Shown piece by piece: positions 8,342 to 17,410 of a stretch of 64,000 bases of DNA (position 1 is the first letter of the stretch; every line of letters begins with the position of its first letter). Origin of the DNA: Epilithonimonas arachidiradicis. GTDB taxonomy: Bacteria; Bacteroidota; Bacteroidia; Flavobacteriales; Weeksellaceae. The notes below the pieces were generated by a model. That model saw only the letters and a program-made list of their open reading frames with translations, had not been told where the DNA came from and made no database searches. The DNA lies in assembly GCF_003610695.1 (NCBI RefSeq), contig NZ_RAQH01000004.1, positions 186,001 through 250,000 of the forward strand, given 5' to 3'. The position numbers and the translations under genes were made by a program.

Positions 8342-9376
8342 TTAATTCGCATTGCTAGAAGCCAGCGTCTTAGCTGCCCACAAAGAATCTGCTTTGGCTT
8401 TTTTCTCCTGTTCTATCTGTTGCATCACAATCTCGCGATTTTCCTGTTCTTTCATAATTTCCGGAATGTGTGGTTCGATAATCTTATTCATTTCGTCCTC
8501 AGAAATATTGTTCGCATCCGGCGAATCCAGTAATTTTTTCCACGGTCTGCGTTTGCCCCAAGGATAATCTCCGTACACAATCAGCGGTGTTCCTTTAGCT
8601 CTCGTAGTCGCGCCGCCCTTGTTCAAAACCCAGATGTCAACCCATTTGTACATCCATTGTGCGTCCTCTTCCAGCATTCTAAGGCAAGAGTGCGAAGCCG
8701 GATAACCTGGCATTGCGTACTGATGCCAGCCGATGCCGTCGAAGTTTGCTACATTCACATTCCAGCGGAGTTTCCATTCGTCACTTACGGTGGAAATGGC
8801 GACTTCTTTTTTCCAGTTCGCAAACATCAGCCCACGTTTGGTTTGAGTCGCTTTTTTGCCCATACTGGTTGGTCCCCATTTGACAAGATTTCCGTATTCA
8901 TAAACACCAAACGCCTGAATCGGATAGGAGAAAAATACAAATTTCTTAACATTTTCCAAACTGGTAACGTGACCGGGAAATGGCGAATAAATCAGAAAAT
9001 TATCTTCAATTTTTGCCGGAACAACCAATGTGTCTGCCGCACCAATGTTGGCTCTATCTAATCGGTTAAGCGCTAAAATGGTGTAGAGCTTTTTTCCAGT
9101 GAATTCCTTTTTATTTTGCAGCGAAACCGAATCGGTGTTTTTATAAACCCAAGGGTAGAAACCAAAATCTTTTCTCGGAATCACGACATCCGGAACTTTT
9201 GGTTTTTCTTCTTCTACTTTTTCTTCGTAATCTTTTTTGTCATCAGCTTTGGTCACTTCCGAAGCTGAAGTGCTTTTTTTGTCCGGCGAAATATTTTCAT
9301 CCTTTTTACATTGAATCAGAAATAACGAAAAGAGCAGTGCTAAAGCGAATTTTTTTTGTGTTAATCGAATGTTCAT
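8342..9376 (-). CDS. L,D-transpeptidase family lipoprotein
   Basis: A cell-envelope enzyme of the YkuD fold, expected to form or edit 3-3 peptidoglycan cross-links or to attach proteins to the wall. The signal peptide ends in a lipobox with lipidated Cys23 (LFLIQC). A charged linker (residues 30-65) follows. The catalytic block is ASHSCLRML with Cys231 and His229, preceded by His218 in WHQY; the usual SHGC reads SHSC. The C-terminal 60 residues are a charged, probably helical extension. It converges on the aldehyde dehydrogenase gene. Confidence 0.85.
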   Translation of the reverse strand: MNIRLTQKKFALALLFSLFLIQCKKDENISPDKKSTSASEVTKADDKKDYEEKVEEEKPKVPDVVIPRKDFGFYPWVYKNTDSVSLQNKKEFTGKKLYTILALNRLDRANIGAADTLVVPAKIEDNFLIYSPFPGHVTSLENVKKFVFFSYPIQAFGVYEYGNLVKWGPTSMGKKATQTKRGLMFANWKKEVAISTVSDEWKLRWNVNVANFDGIGWHQYAMPGYPASHSCLRMLEEDAQWMYKWVDIWVLNKGGATTRAKGTPLIVYGDYPWGKRRPWKKLLDSPDANNISEDEMNKIIEPHIPEIMKEQENREIVMQQIEQEKKAKADSLWAAKTLASSNAN

Positions 9377-9461
9377 AGTTTTTATTTCTCTCGCATTAAG
9401 TTACAAAAAGAATACCATTTGATATAGAAAAACAAGAACAATAAATTATTTAAAAGAAAAT

Positions 9462-10424
9462 TTAATTTTTAGAAATGATATCTTTAATAATCTGCTTAGC
9501 ATGGATTCTGGAATTTTCTATGAACCAGAGATGCGTATCCCTTCCGCCACAAACCACACCGGCAAGGTATATTCCGTCAACGTTGGTTTCCATATTTTCA
9601 GGATTATAATGCGGATTCTGACAGTCGCCTTGTAGATTAATACCGATATTTTTAAGAAATTCAAAATCGGGAAGATAACCCGTCATTGCTAAAACGAAAT
9701 CATTCTCGATTTCCTGAGTTTTGCCTTTGTTGTTTTTAAAAATAACAGAATGCGGTTTCACTTCTAAAAGTTCGGCTTCGAAAAAAGCTTTAATCGTTCC
9801 TTCTTTAATTCGGTTTTCTATGTCGGGTTTTACCCAATATTTGACGCTTTTGGAAATTTCGGTGTGACGGATTATCATCGTAACATTACCACCTTTCCGA
9901 TAGATTTCCAAAGCCGCATCCACGGCTGAGTTGCTGGAACCAATAACCACAACATCCTGAAATGCGTAAGGATAAGGTTCAGTGTAATAATGCTTTACTT
10001 TTGGTAAATCTTCGCCGGGAATATCCATCATATTCGGAAGATCATAGAAACCTGTAGCGACAATTATATTTTTAGCAAAATAAATCTGCTTGCTCGTTTC
10101 TACCTGAAAAAAGGTGGATTTCTGAACATTGATGACCCTTTCGTAAGTTTTGATATTGATGTCTCTAGCTCTTGCAATCCCTTGATAATATTCCAAAGCG
10201 TCCTGTCTCCCAGGCTTTGGTTTTGTAGTAATGAACGGAATGTCGTCGATTTCCAGTCGGTCGGCCGTAGAAAAAAATGTCATATACAAAGGGTAATTGT
10301 AAAGACTGTTGGCTATAGTTCCCTTTTCGAGAACAATATATTTCAGATTGTTTTTTTTGGCTTCCAGAGCACAGGCCAAGCCAATTGGTCCGCCGCCAAT
10401 AATTAAGACGTCATATAATTCCAT
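9462..10424 (-). CDS. ypdA: YpdA-family bacillithiol disulfide reductase
   Basis: A 320-residue FAD/NADPH oxidoreductase. The N-terminal FAD motif is GGGPIGLACALEA (residues 10-22) and the NADPH motif is VIGSSNSAVDAALE. There is no CxxC redox pair, as expected for YpdA, which reduces bacillithiol disulfide. NCYPLYMTFF-like residues near 44-52 (YNYPLYMTFFST) are a subfamily mark. It is the third gene of a minus-strand dnaJ-cbpM-ypdA run, 25 bases after cbpM. Bacillithiol biosynthesis genes are not in this window, so use of that thiol is inferred. Confidence 0.87.
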   Translation of the reverse strand: MELYDVLIIGGGPIGLACALEAKKNNLKYIVLEKGTIANSLYNYPLYMTFFSTADRLEIDDIPFITTKPKPGRQDALEYYQGIARARDINIKTYERVINVQKSTFFQVETSKQIYFAKNIIVATGFYDLPNMMDIPGEDLPKVKHYYTEPYPYAFQDVVVIGSSNSAVDAALEIYRKGGNVTMIIRHTEISKSVKYWVKPDIENRIKEGTIKAFFEAELLEVKPHSVIFKNNKGKTQEIENDFVLAMTGYLPDFEFLKNIGINLQGDCQNPHYNPENMETNVDGIYLAGVVCGGRDTHLWFIENSRIHAKQIIKDIISKN

Positions 10425-10449
10425 CTCACAAATTTACAAAGAAAATCGG

Positions 10450-10755
10450 CTAAAGGTCTGCTTCTTCCCAGGTTTCAAATCTTGTCACATTTTGAAGGAG
10501 CTTTCGGTTTTCATTTCTCAGCTCTTCCATTTGATTCAGGAGTTTATGAATGATTTCGATGCCGGGCAAATTCACCTCAAGATCATAATGCCAGTTGGCA
10601 AATCGTTCCAGATGCGGTAATTCCTCGTAAATAATATATCGAACACTATTCTCTGTTTCAGGATGCAATAATTCCGAATCGATGAGCTGGTCCAGAAAAC
10701 TGTAATCGATTTTATACAATCGGATGATTTCTTCTATAGAGATTCTTTCGTTCAT
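10450..10755 (-). CDS. cbpM: Chaperone modulator CbpM
   Basis: A 101-residue MerR-like helical protein that binds the J domain of CbpA and restrains its co-chaperone activity. The segment ISIEEIIRLYKIDYSFLDQL (residues 5-24) is the divergent HTH-like fold, and the C-terminal half (about 60-95) is a predicted coiled coil. The start is two bases after the dnaJ stop, so the two genes are coupled, exactly the arrangement expected for a CbpA-CbpM pair. Confidence 0.85.
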   Translation of the reverse strand: MNERISIEEIIRLYKIDYSFLDQLIDSELLHPETENSVRYIIYEELPHLERFANWHYDLEVNLPGIEIIHKLLNQMEELRNENRKLLQNVTRFETWEEADL

Positions 10756-10757
10756 TG

Positions 10758-11678
10758 CTAAGCATTTTTAAGTTGTTGAAACAGTTCTTTTTGTCTGTCG
10801 GTTAGATTAGTTGGGATTTTCACATTATAGGTTACATAAAGATCTCCAAATTGTCCTTCCTGTTTGTAAACCGGGAAACCTTTGCCTTTCAGTCTTACGG
10901 TTGTACCGTTCTGCGTTTCAGGTTTTACTTTGAGATTGACAGAACCGTCCAAAGTTTGAATGGTGATGTCGTCGCCCAAGATAGCTGTATAGAGGTCGAT
11001 GTCCAGAGAAGTTCTGAGGTTATCGCCTTCTCGTTTAAAATCTTTGTCTTCCGTGATATTGAATGTGATATAAAGGTCGCCATTCGGGCCACCATTGATA
11101 CCGGGATTGCCGTGACCTTTTAGCTTGATTTGCTGCCCGTCATAGACACCTGCCGGAATCGTGATGCGCACTTTCTTGCCGTTGATGTCAAAAGTCTGCT
11201 GATGGGTTTTGGCTGCATCTCTCAAACCAAGTGTCAACTCTGCCGAAACATCCTGACCCTTGAACTTGCCGCTGGCACTGCCTCTCGAGCTTCGCCCAAA
11301 ACCGCCGCCAGCACCGCCAAACATCGATTGGAAAAAGTCGGAAAAATCCTCACCTTCGCCAAAATCCGCTCCGGAAAATCCGCCACCACCAAAGTTTCCG
11401 GAATATTGCTGTTGTTGTCTCTGCTGTTGTTGAGCACGTTCATATTCTTCACCGTGTTTCCAGTGTTCGCCGTATTTGTCATACTTAGCGCGGTTTTCCG
11501 GATTGCTCAGTACCTCATTCGCCTCATTGATTTCCTTGAATTTTTTTTCTGCTTCCTTGTCATTCGGGTTCATGTCCGGATGATATTTCCGCGCCAGCTT
11601 TCTGTAGGCTTTTTTGATGTCGTCCGCAGACGCTTTTTTTTCAAGCCCCAGAATTTTATAATAGTCTATAAATGCCAT
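10758..11678 (-). CDS. cbpA: DnaJ/CbpA-type co-chaperone
   Basis: A type II J-domain protein (306 residues) that stimulates DnaK. The J domain covers residues 4-70 with HPD at 33-35. A Gln- and Gly/Phe-rich linker (about 82-135) follows, then the two beta-barrel substrate domains (about 140-300) with [19 protein letters not shown]. The zinc-finger CxxCxGxG repeats of true DnaJ are absent, so CbpA is the better name. It leads the operon with cbpM and ypdA. A repeat element fills the 286 bases upstream. Confidence 0.9.
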   Translation of the reverse strand: MAFIDYYKILGLEKKASADDIKKAYRKLARKYHPDMNPNDKEAEKKFKEINEANEVLSNPENRAKYDKYGEHWKHGEEYERAQQQQRQQQQYSGNFGGGGFSGADFGEGEDFSDFFQSMFGGAGGGFGRSSRGSASGKFKGQDVSAELTLGLRDAAKTHQQTFDINGKKVRITIPAGVYDGQQIKLKGHGNPGINGGPNGDLYITFNITEDKDFKREGDNLRTSLDIDLYTAILGDDITIQTLDGSVNLKVKPETQNGTTVRLKGKGFPVYKQEGQFGDLYVTYNVKIPTNLTDRQKELFQQLKNA

Positions 11679-11761
11679 TGTAACAGTTGGTTTTTATCAA
11701 AATTTGCTTTTCCAAGTTAGCAATTATCTGAACAAAATAAAAGCGTGATTCGGAGATTTTT

Positions 11762-11899
11762 TTTAGGAGCATTCGGTTGCAGCTTCTGTTCATCTTTTCC
11801 ACCCGTTTTTCGCTGTATCTTTTGGTCGGCGCTCGGTCGGCTCCGCTTCGCTCCGCCGCCTCTCCCTAGCCAAAGGATGCCGCTGCAACCGGGGCTATG
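11762..11899 (-). repeat. Dispersed intergenic element, copy A2
   Basis: Read on the minus strand it starts CATAGCCCCGGTTGCAGCGG and ends GAATGCTCC followed by an A run. The middle is unusually GC-rich for this genome and holds nested inverted repeats around GGCTCCGCTTCGC. It lies downstream of the lipocalin gene in that gene's orientation, as copy A1 does after the aldehyde dehydrogenase. Confidence 0.6.
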
Positions 11900-11964
11900 T
11901 TGATGTTCGGTTTTCCTGACAGCATAGTAATCTTGTATCCTGCGCCTTGCACCTTCAACCGTAT

Positions 11965-12507
11965 CTACTTCTGTTCCACCCAAATCAGTTCTGAAGTATT
12001 ATAACCGATTTCCTTAGCTTTTTCCAAAAATCTGTTTTTTACATCTTCCGGAATTGTTTTTTCACGGGATAATATCCACAGATAATCCAGATTTTTTCCT
12101 GCGACCAAAGCATATTTGTAATTACTATCCAAATCAATCACATTATAGCCGGCCCAGAATGGTTTGAAGAAAGAAACTTTCAATCTCGCTTCGTTTTCAG
12201 AGTTTACAAATTTCGCTTCACCAGTACTTTGCTTCCATTCTTTTTTGACATAATCATAACCTTTATTTTCTACCTTGATTGTTCCGTCTGCATTTTTGGA
12301 ATAGGTCGCCGTTACCTGATTCATATTTTTCTCAAAACGATAATCAAATCTTGCAATCTCATACCATTTTCCAAGATACTTATCAGCATCAAAATTTTGG
12401 ACAGCCGTCGCTTTATCCGGAATCCCGACAGAGCAGGAGCTAAGCACCAAAAGTCCGATGATGCCAATAGAAACAGGAACTAAAGTCTTTGTGAATGTCT
12501 TTTTCAT
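11965..12507 (-). CDS. blc: Blc-type lipocalin lipoprotein
   Basis: A 180-residue outer-membrane lipocalin thought to bind fatty acids or lysophospholipids during envelope stress. The lipobox is LSSC with lipidated Cys25. The first lipocalin motif is YLGKWYEIARFD (about residues 44-55), followed by the strand pattern of the barrel and the late block YLWILSREKTI. Length matches Blc. A TATTTTTG promoter box lies 26 bases upstream. It is transcribed toward dnaJ, with repeat A2 between. Confidence 0.9.
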   Translation of the reverse strand: MKKTFTKTLVPVSIGIIGLLVLSSCSVGIPDKATAVQNFDADKYLGKWYEIARFDYRFEKNMNQVTATYSKNADGTIKVENKGYDYVKKEWKQSTGEAKFVNSENEARLKVSFFKPFWAGYNVIDLDSNYKYALVAGKNLDYLWILSREKTIPEDVKNRFLEKAKEIGYNTSELIWVEQK

Positions 12508-12533
12508 AATAGAGTTTATTTGCCTGATTGATT

Positions 12534-12541
12534 CAAAAATA
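12534..12541 (-). promoter_or_regulatory. TATTTTTG -7 box of the lipocalin gene
   Basis: A perfect TAnnTTTG box on the minus strand, 26 bases before the start codon. Confidence 0.5.
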
Positions 12542-12641
12542 ATTCCAACGAGACGATTTTAAATTAAAATTTTATGCACATAATATCGAATCGATAATTT
12601 GATTATTTTTACAGAAATAAAAGTTAAATAATTAATAATCA

Positions 12642-14075
12642 ATGAAACTAAAATTACTTTCTATATTTTCTCTTGTTTTGTTCAATCAAGCTTTTGCACA
12701 GTTGGGTAAATTCTATGCAACAACAGACTCAGAAAATGCAAAAGAGTTAAAAGAAAAATTTCCGGAAGAAATTGAAATTGTTGGTGCTGCAGGCAATCAA
12801 TCTGCTGTTTTCCTAACTAAAAAAGCTGCAGAATTTCTTCATCACAATGTGATCACACACGGACCTGGTTATGTTTACAAGTCGTCCCGGGAGCAGGCTT
12901 TATCAGCAATTAATAAAGTAAAAAAAACGAATAGAGTTTTATCTTTTACAATTGATCAGGATGCGGTTGTAACGTCTGCTATTGCAAAAGTCAATGCCGA
13001 TAATATCAAAAATCATATCCAGACCTTGGAAAATTACGGAACGCGTCATCATACTACGGTAAAAGCTCAGACGGCGATTCAGGATTTGAAAACGAAATGG
13101 CAAGCTCTCATCACTGCTTCCGGAAGAACAGATGTTTCCGTAAGAATTGTGAATCATAGCGGAACGCCTATGCCCTCTTTGGTTTTAACAATCAACGGTG
13201 CAAGCTCTCCCAATGACTACGTTATCGTAGGCGGGCATATGGATTCTATTACCAATAATGTGAACAATGCGCCTGGTGCGGACGATGATGCGTCCGGAAT
13301 TGCCACGATTTCCGAAATGATTCGAGTGTTGTTGGATATCAATTACAGACCTTCAAAAACAGTAGAATTTATGGCTTATGCAGCCGAGGAAATCGGATTG
13401 GTAGGCTCGTCGGAAATTGCTCAGGATTATGCACTTAATAATAAGAATGTAATTTCTTTTGTTCAGTTCGATATGACAAATTACAAAGGTTCTACAAAAG
13501 ATGTTTACCTGACGACAGATTCTTACAATAGTAATGACCTGAATCTGTTTTTGATTGAATTAATGGAACATTATAACAAAACCGGAACGCACGCTTTTAC
13601 CTATGGCAATACGATCTGTAATTATGGTTGTTCCGACCATTTCAGCTGGGCAGATAATGGTTATGATGCGGCATTTCCTTTCGAAGCTTCGTTTTCACAA
13701 TACAATCCTAATATTCATACTGTAAATGATAAATTATCGAATATGGGAAACAGCGCAACACATGCCGCTAAGTTTGCAAAACTCGGTCTGGAATTCATTA
13801 TAGAAGCTGCGAAAGGTTCTGTGTTAAATGTTTCTGATATTACTAATCAATCGGTTAATATTTTTGTGAAGGACAAATTTCTTAATTATCAATTAGAAAA
13901 AGAAACCGTAGAATCCGTAGTCATTGTTGATACAAGCGGAAGACAATTATTGGAATCTAAAAATCTTCTCTCTTTTGGGAAAATCGATTTGAATAAAATC
14001 AATAATGGTTTTTATTTAGCGGTTTTCAAAACTAAATCAGGTAAAATAGTTACTAAGAAATTTATTTTGGAATAA
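12642..14075 (+). CDS. Secreted M28 aminopeptidase with T9SS sorting domain
   Basis: A zinc aminopeptidase (477 residues) of the M28 leucyl-aminopeptidase type. The signal peptide is residues 1-19 (ending AFAQ). Metal and catalytic residues fall where expected: His199 (GGHMDS), Asp214 (GADDDASG), Glu249/Glu250 (AAEEIG), Asp277 (QFDMT) and His359 (NIHTVND). The last 75 residues (from about 400) resemble a type A T9SS C-terminal domain ending in KKFILE, so the enzyme should be exported by the type IX system. A TATTTTTA box lies at 12604. A terminator follows. Confidence 0.92.
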   Translation: MKLKLLSIFSLVLFNQAFAQLGKFYATTDSENAKELKEKFPEEIEIVGAAGNQSAVFLTKKAAEFLHHNVITHGPGYVYKSSREQALSAINKVKKTNRVLSFTIDQDAVVTSAIAKVNADNIKNHIQTLENYGTRHHTTVKAQTAIQDLKTKWQALITASGRTDVSVRIVNHSGTPMPSLVLTINGASSPNDYVIVGGHMDSITNNVNNAPGADDDASGIATISEMIRVLLDINYRPSKTVEFMAYAAEEIGLVGSSEIAQDYALNNKNVISFVQFDMTNYKGSTKDVYLTTDSYNSNDLNLFLIELMEHYNKTGTHAFTYGNTICNYGCSDHFSWADNGYDAAFPFEASFSQYNPNIHTVNDKLSNMGNSATHAAKFAKLGLEFIIEAAKGSVLNVSDITNQSVNIFVKDKFLNYQLEKETVESVVIVDTSGRQLLESKNLLSFGKIDLNKINNGFYLAVFKTKSGKIVTKKFILE

Positions 14076-14091
14076 TCATCAAAACAATAAT

Positions 14092-14130
14092 AAAAAGCGA
14101 AAATAGAATGTTCTACTTTCGCTTTTTTTA
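14092..14130 (+). terminator. Terminator after the M28 peptidase
   Basis: Seventeen-base arms (14092-14108 and 14111-14127) with one mismatch, closed by a two-base loop and running into T residues. It may serve both the M28 gene and the convergent ferredoxin gene. Confidence 0.8.
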
Positions 14131-14149
14131 TTTTGTTAATTTTTAAACT

Positions 14150-14482
14150 CTAATATTCCGGAGCAAGTTCAATTACAAGACCTTCCAATTCTGGAGTTAC
14201 CGGAATTTGGCAACCTAATCTACTGTTAGGTTTGACATTGAAAGCTTCGGCAAGCATGGCGTCTTCATCTGGCAACATTTCCGGTAGCGGAATATCCTCG
14301 CTCAAAATATAACATTGGCAAGAGGCGCACATCGCCATCCCACCGCAGATTCCGATAGTTCCCTCTTCGGCTAATTCGTAAGCACGAACAACTTCCATCA
14401 GGCTCATCGCCATATCTGTTGGTGCAGGAATTGTGTGGGAAACGCCGTTTCTGTCTATGATTGTAATATTAACGTCTGACAT
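14150..14482 (-). CDS. [2Fe-2S] ferredoxin, adrenodoxin type
   Basis: A 110-residue electron carrier. Cluster ligands are Cys46, Cys52 and Cys55 (CGGMAMCASC) plus Cys91 (RLGCQIP), giving the C-x5-C-x2-C-xn-C spacing of adrenodoxin-type proteins. It is encoded 167 bases after a TrxB-like ferredoxin reductase on the same strand, a natural partner. A perfect TATCTTTG box ends four bases before the ATG, so its own transcript is probably leaderless. Confidence 0.92.
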   Translation of the reverse strand: MSDVNITIIDRNGVSHTIPAPTDMAMSLMEVVRAYELAEEGTIGICGGMAMCASCQCYILSEDIPLPEMLPDEDAMLAEAFNVKPNSRLGCQIPVTPELEGLVIELAPEY

Positions 14483-14486
14483 TTTG

Positions 14487-14494
14487 CAAAGATA
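14487..14494 (-). promoter_or_regulatory. TATCTTTG -7 box of the ferredoxin gene
   Basis: A perfect TAnnTTTG on the minus strand separated from the ATG by only CAAA. The expected transcription start coincides with the start codon. Confidence 0.6.
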
Positions 14495-14605
14495 AGAGAT
14501 AGATTTTAGACAAAAGATGTCAGATGTTAGATTTTTCGATTTTATGCAAAAAAAGAGAATTGTAAAAAACTCTCTTTTTATTTAATAATGAAATTAAATT
14601 TTATT

Positions 14606-14625
14606 CTAATCTAATCTAATCTAAT
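14606..14625. repeat. Four CTAAT tandem units
   Basis: Four perfect 5-bp units lie between the reductase and ferredoxin genes. A related TCTAATCTC segment occurs near 28995. Confidence 0.7.
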
Positions 14626-14648
14626 CTCTAACGTCTAAATATCTTTTT

Positions 14649-15701
14649 TTAATCAATAGATTTTACGACTGCTTTTTCAGCTTCTTTTCTGGTTCCGTCG
14701 AAACCGTCAACGCCACTTACCGTTGTATATTTTAAGACGAATTTTTTTCCTGGATTCAATCTGTTGTAAACACTTTGAACCATCAGGGTTGCTTCGTGGA
14801 AGCCACAAAGAATTAACTTCAATTTGCCCGGATATGTATTGATGTCACCAATAGCGTAGATTCCTTCAACATTAGTTTGGTAATCTAAAGCGTTGTTTAC
14901 TTTGATCGCATTTTTCTCGATTTCCAATCCCCAGTCTGACAAAGGTCCCAATTTAGGTGTCAAACCAAATAATGGGATCAAATAATCGGTTTCGATAATT
15001 GATTTCTCTCCAGCTTTTTCGATTTCGATTGCAGACAAGGTTTCGTCACCAATCAAACCTGTAACTTCCGCAGGTGTAATTAGGTTTATTTTCCCCTGAT
15101 GTTTCAGCTCTGTTACTTTCTCTACAGAATCCAAAGCGCCACGGAACTCATTTCTTCTGTGAATCAAAGTGACGGAAGAAGCTACGTCTGCCAAGAAAAC
15201 TGACCAGTCCAAAGCAGAATCTCCACCTCCGGCAATCACGATTTTTTTGTTGCGGAACATTTCCGGTTCTCTTACGAAATACTCAACACCTTTTTCTTCA
15301 AATTTATCGATGTTTTCTAATTCCGGTTTTCTTGGGTCAAAACTTCCCAAACCTCCGGCAATTGCAATTGCTTTACCTTTTACTTTTACGCCTCTGCTGG
15401 TTGTTACGATAAAATCACCTTCCTCGGTTTTTTCATAACTCACCGCTTTTTGCGCTAAAGAAAATTGGGGCTCAAATTGTTTGATTTGCTCCATTAGATT
15501 ATCAACTAAAACTCCAGCATCTACACTTGGAAACCCGGGAATGTCAAAAATTGGCTTTTTAGGATAAAGTTCTGTCAGTTGTCCGCCGGGTTGAGGAAGC
15601 GCATCAATCAGATGGCATCTTAATTTCAATAATCCCGCTTCGAAAACAGCGAAAAGTCCTGTTGGACCTGCGCCTATTATAATAATATCTGTTTCAAACA
15701 T
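14649..15701 (-). CDS. Ferredoxin-NADP reductase, TrxB-like (YumC type)
   Basis: A 350-residue FAD/NADPH oxidoreductase. The FAD motif GAGPTGLFAVFEAG starts at residue 10, the NADPH motif is AGGGDSALDW, and the C-terminal FAD segment is YAIGDINTYPG. The CxxC of thioredoxin reductase is missing, which fits the YumC-type ferredoxin-NADP reductases. I place the start at 15701 (MFETDIIIIG); an in-frame ATG at 15734 would add an unlikely 11 residues. With the ferredoxin gene downstream it probably forms an NADPH-to-ferredoxin electron chain. Confidence 0.88.
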   Translation of the reverse strand: MFETDIIIIGAGPTGLFAVFEAGLLKLRCHLIDALPQPGGQLTELYPKKPIFDIPGFPSVDAGVLVDNLMEQIKQFEPQFSLAQKAVSYEKTEEGDFIVTTSRGVKVKGKAIAIAGGLGSFDPRKPELENIDKFEEKGVEYFVREPEMFRNKKIVIAGGGDSALDWSVFLADVASSVTLIHRRNEFRGALDSVEKVTELKHQGKINLITPAEVTGLIGDETLSAIEIEKAGEKSIIETDYLIPLFGLTPKLGPLSDWGLEIEKNAIKVNNALDYQTNVEGIYAIGDINTYPGKLKLILCGFHEATLMVQSVYNRLNPGKKFVLKYTTVSGVDGFDGTRKEAEKAVVKSID

Positions 15702-16006
15702 TGATATAAATTTTGGAAATGCAAATTTAATCATTAAATCTGACTTTAGAATGATTCTAAAATATGAGATTAGTTAGATTTGATGTTAATCTAAACAGGT
15801 TTCATAAAGAAGCATTGGTAAATAGACGATAATTAAACTTAAATAAAAAGTAAATCAATATGACTTACTTTTTAATATCATAAAATTTAAAATATTCTAT
15901 TTTCTTACCAAATGATAAGATTTTTTAAAAATATAAACCGTAATTTTGTCCTTTCATCATTTGTGTTTTTAATTCCTGCGAATATTTATTTATTCCAGGA
16001 ATTTTT
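15702..16006. other. Intergenic region with small-RNA-like signals
   Basis: These 305 bases separate the starts and stops of two minus-strand genes. I see no credible reading frame. The right end holds a plus-strand TAATTTTG box (15941-15948) and a hairpin with a T run (15971-16008), listed separately. The rest is plain AT-rich sequence. Confidence 0.6.
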
Positions 16007-16008
16007 TT
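15941..16008 (+). ncRNA. Candidate short RNA (promoter box plus terminator)
   Basis: TAATTTTG at 15941-15948 is followed 22 bases later by AATTCCTG / CAGGAATT arms (15971-15978, 15996-16003) and a T run. On the minus strand the hairpin lacks a T run, so it is not an obvious terminator for the flanking genes. A transcript of about 50-60 bases would overlap the 3' end of the rRNA methyltransferase gene in antisense. This is speculative. Confidence 0.3.
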
Positions 16009-17212
16009 ATGCATTACGTTTGATTAATGCCATATAAAATCCATCATAACCCTCGCTAGGCATTATTTTTTCATCCTTAATCAGAGAAAAGTCCGGATTA
16101 TTTTGCAAGAAAGTTTTTACCTGTTCGTTATTTTCCGAAGGCAGGATAGAGCAAGTGGCATAAATCATCTGACCTCCTTTTTTCAAAATTTTAGAATAAT
16201 CCTGAAGGATCTGCTGCTGTTCACCTTTGATTCTGTCAATAAAATTTTGATCGATTTTCCATTTAGAGTCAGGATTTCTTTTCAAAACACCAAGACCGGA
16301 ACAAGGAGCATCAATCAGCAACCGATCTGCTTTTTCATGAAGTCTTTTGATAACTTTGTTATCAGAAATTAATCTTGTCTCTATATTGTGAGCACCAGCC
16401 CTTTTGGCACGTCTTTTTAACTCGGCTAGTTTCCATTCATAGATATCAAGGGCGATAATCTGCCCCTTGTTTTTCATCAAAGCGGCCAAGTGCAAAGTTT
16501 TTCCGCCGGCTCCGGCACATGCATCTACAACACGCATCCCTTCTTTTACATCCAGTAATTCTCCGATTTTTTGGGAACTGGCATCCTGAACTTCAAACAA
16601 ACCATCTTTGAAAGCAGACGTCAGAAAAACATTTTTCTTTTCTTCCAGCTGAACGGCATCAGGATAATTTTTGATGGTAAAAGATTCTACATTTTCGTCT
16701 TTCAGATCAGCGATCAGTTCTCTTGGTGTGGTTTTAAGTGTGTTAGTACGCAAAACTGTAGGTGCCTGTTCGTTAAGAGCCAGCATTTCCCTTTCCCAGT
16801 TCTTTCCTAGCTCTTTTTCAAGTGTTTCTGCCAGCCAATCCGGAATCGAGTATTCTATGGCTTTTGTAGGAACAGTTCCTTTTTTCAGTTTGGTAAGAAT
16901 ATCTGCGATTTTGATTCCATCAAATTCTTCAAATTTTTTGTAATGGCTTTTGCTCCATAGCAGATAAGCGATAATCAGTTTGTAGACATTATCAGGTTTT
17001 ACACCTTCCCCCATATAATATTCCAGACGTTTTTTCCATCGGATAATGTTGTAAAATATCTCGGAAACAGTTTGTCTGTCTTGGCTTCCCCATTTTTTAT
17101 GAGCTTTCAAAAGACGTTCTATGACTTTGTCAGCATATTTTTTATCCTGAAAAAATGTCTCCTGAAGTGCGTCGTGAATCCCGATTAGTAGATTCCGGTG
17201 TATTAATTCCAT
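16007..17212 (-). CDS. RsmB/NOP-family rRNA (cytosine-C5) methyltransferase
   Basis: A 401-residue SAM-dependent RNA methyltransferase. The N-terminal 140 residues are a helical NusB-like region. The SAM motif is DACAGAGGKTLHLA. The two catalytic cysteines are in motif IV (DAPCSGLG) and motif VI (YATCSILPSENN), as in m5C enzymes. Its exact target in 16S or 23S rRNA cannot be told from sequence. It has its own TACCTTTG promoter box and is divergent from tetR. Confidence 0.92.
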   Translation of the reverse strand: MELIHRNLLIGIHDALQETFFQDKKYADKVIERLLKAHKKWGSQDRQTVSEIFYNIIRWKKRLEYYMGEGVKPDNVYKLIIAYLLWSKSHYKKFEEFDGIKIADILTKLKKGTVPTKAIEYSIPDWLAETLEKELGKNWEREMLALNEQAPTVLRTNTLKTTPRELIADLKDENVESFTIKNYPDAVQLEEKKNVFLTSAFKDGLFEVQDASSQKIGELLDVKEGMRVVDACAGAGGKTLHLAALMKNKGQIIALDIYEWKLAELKRRAKRAGAHNIETRLISDNKVIKRLHEKADRLLIDAPCSGLGVLKRNPDSKWKIDQNFIDRIKGEQQQILQDYSKILKKGGQMIYATCSILPSENNEQVKTFLQNNPDFSLIKDEKIMPSEGYDGFYMALIKRNA

Positions 17213-17297
17213 TGATTATAAATAAGAGTTATGAATTGATCAAGATCTCCAATATTTAGGATTTAGTATTAATTGGAAACCTATTTTATCGATTTTG

Positions 17298-17305
17298 CAA
17301 AGGTA
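17298..17305 (-). promoter_or_regulatory. TACCTTTG -7 box of the rRNA methyltransferase gene
   Basis: A perfect TAnnTTTG on the minus strand about 85 bases before the start codon. Confidence 0.5.
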
Positions 17306-17410
17306 CTGTTTTTAAGTTTATAAGCGAACAGTAATTCTTGCCATAAGAAAAGTGCCGTAGTTAGAAGCTATGTTAATTTTGTATTAAATTTTCAAAATTG
17401 TTTAATTTTT

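Noticed and set aside
8657-9061. A 134-codon plus-strand frame opposite the L,D-transpeptidase gene
   Set aside because: Antisense to a conserved enzyme with intact lipobox and catalytic cysteine; no supporting signals.
11130-11720. A 196-codon plus-strand open frame opposite the dnaJ/cbpA gene
   Set aside because: It lies antisense to a well-conserved gene, its product has no recognisable domain, and its composition mirrors the opposite strand.
11717-11983. An 88-codon minus-strand frame overlapping the GC-rich repeat
   Set aside because: The sequence is that of dispersed element A2, with no promoter or conserved protein pattern.
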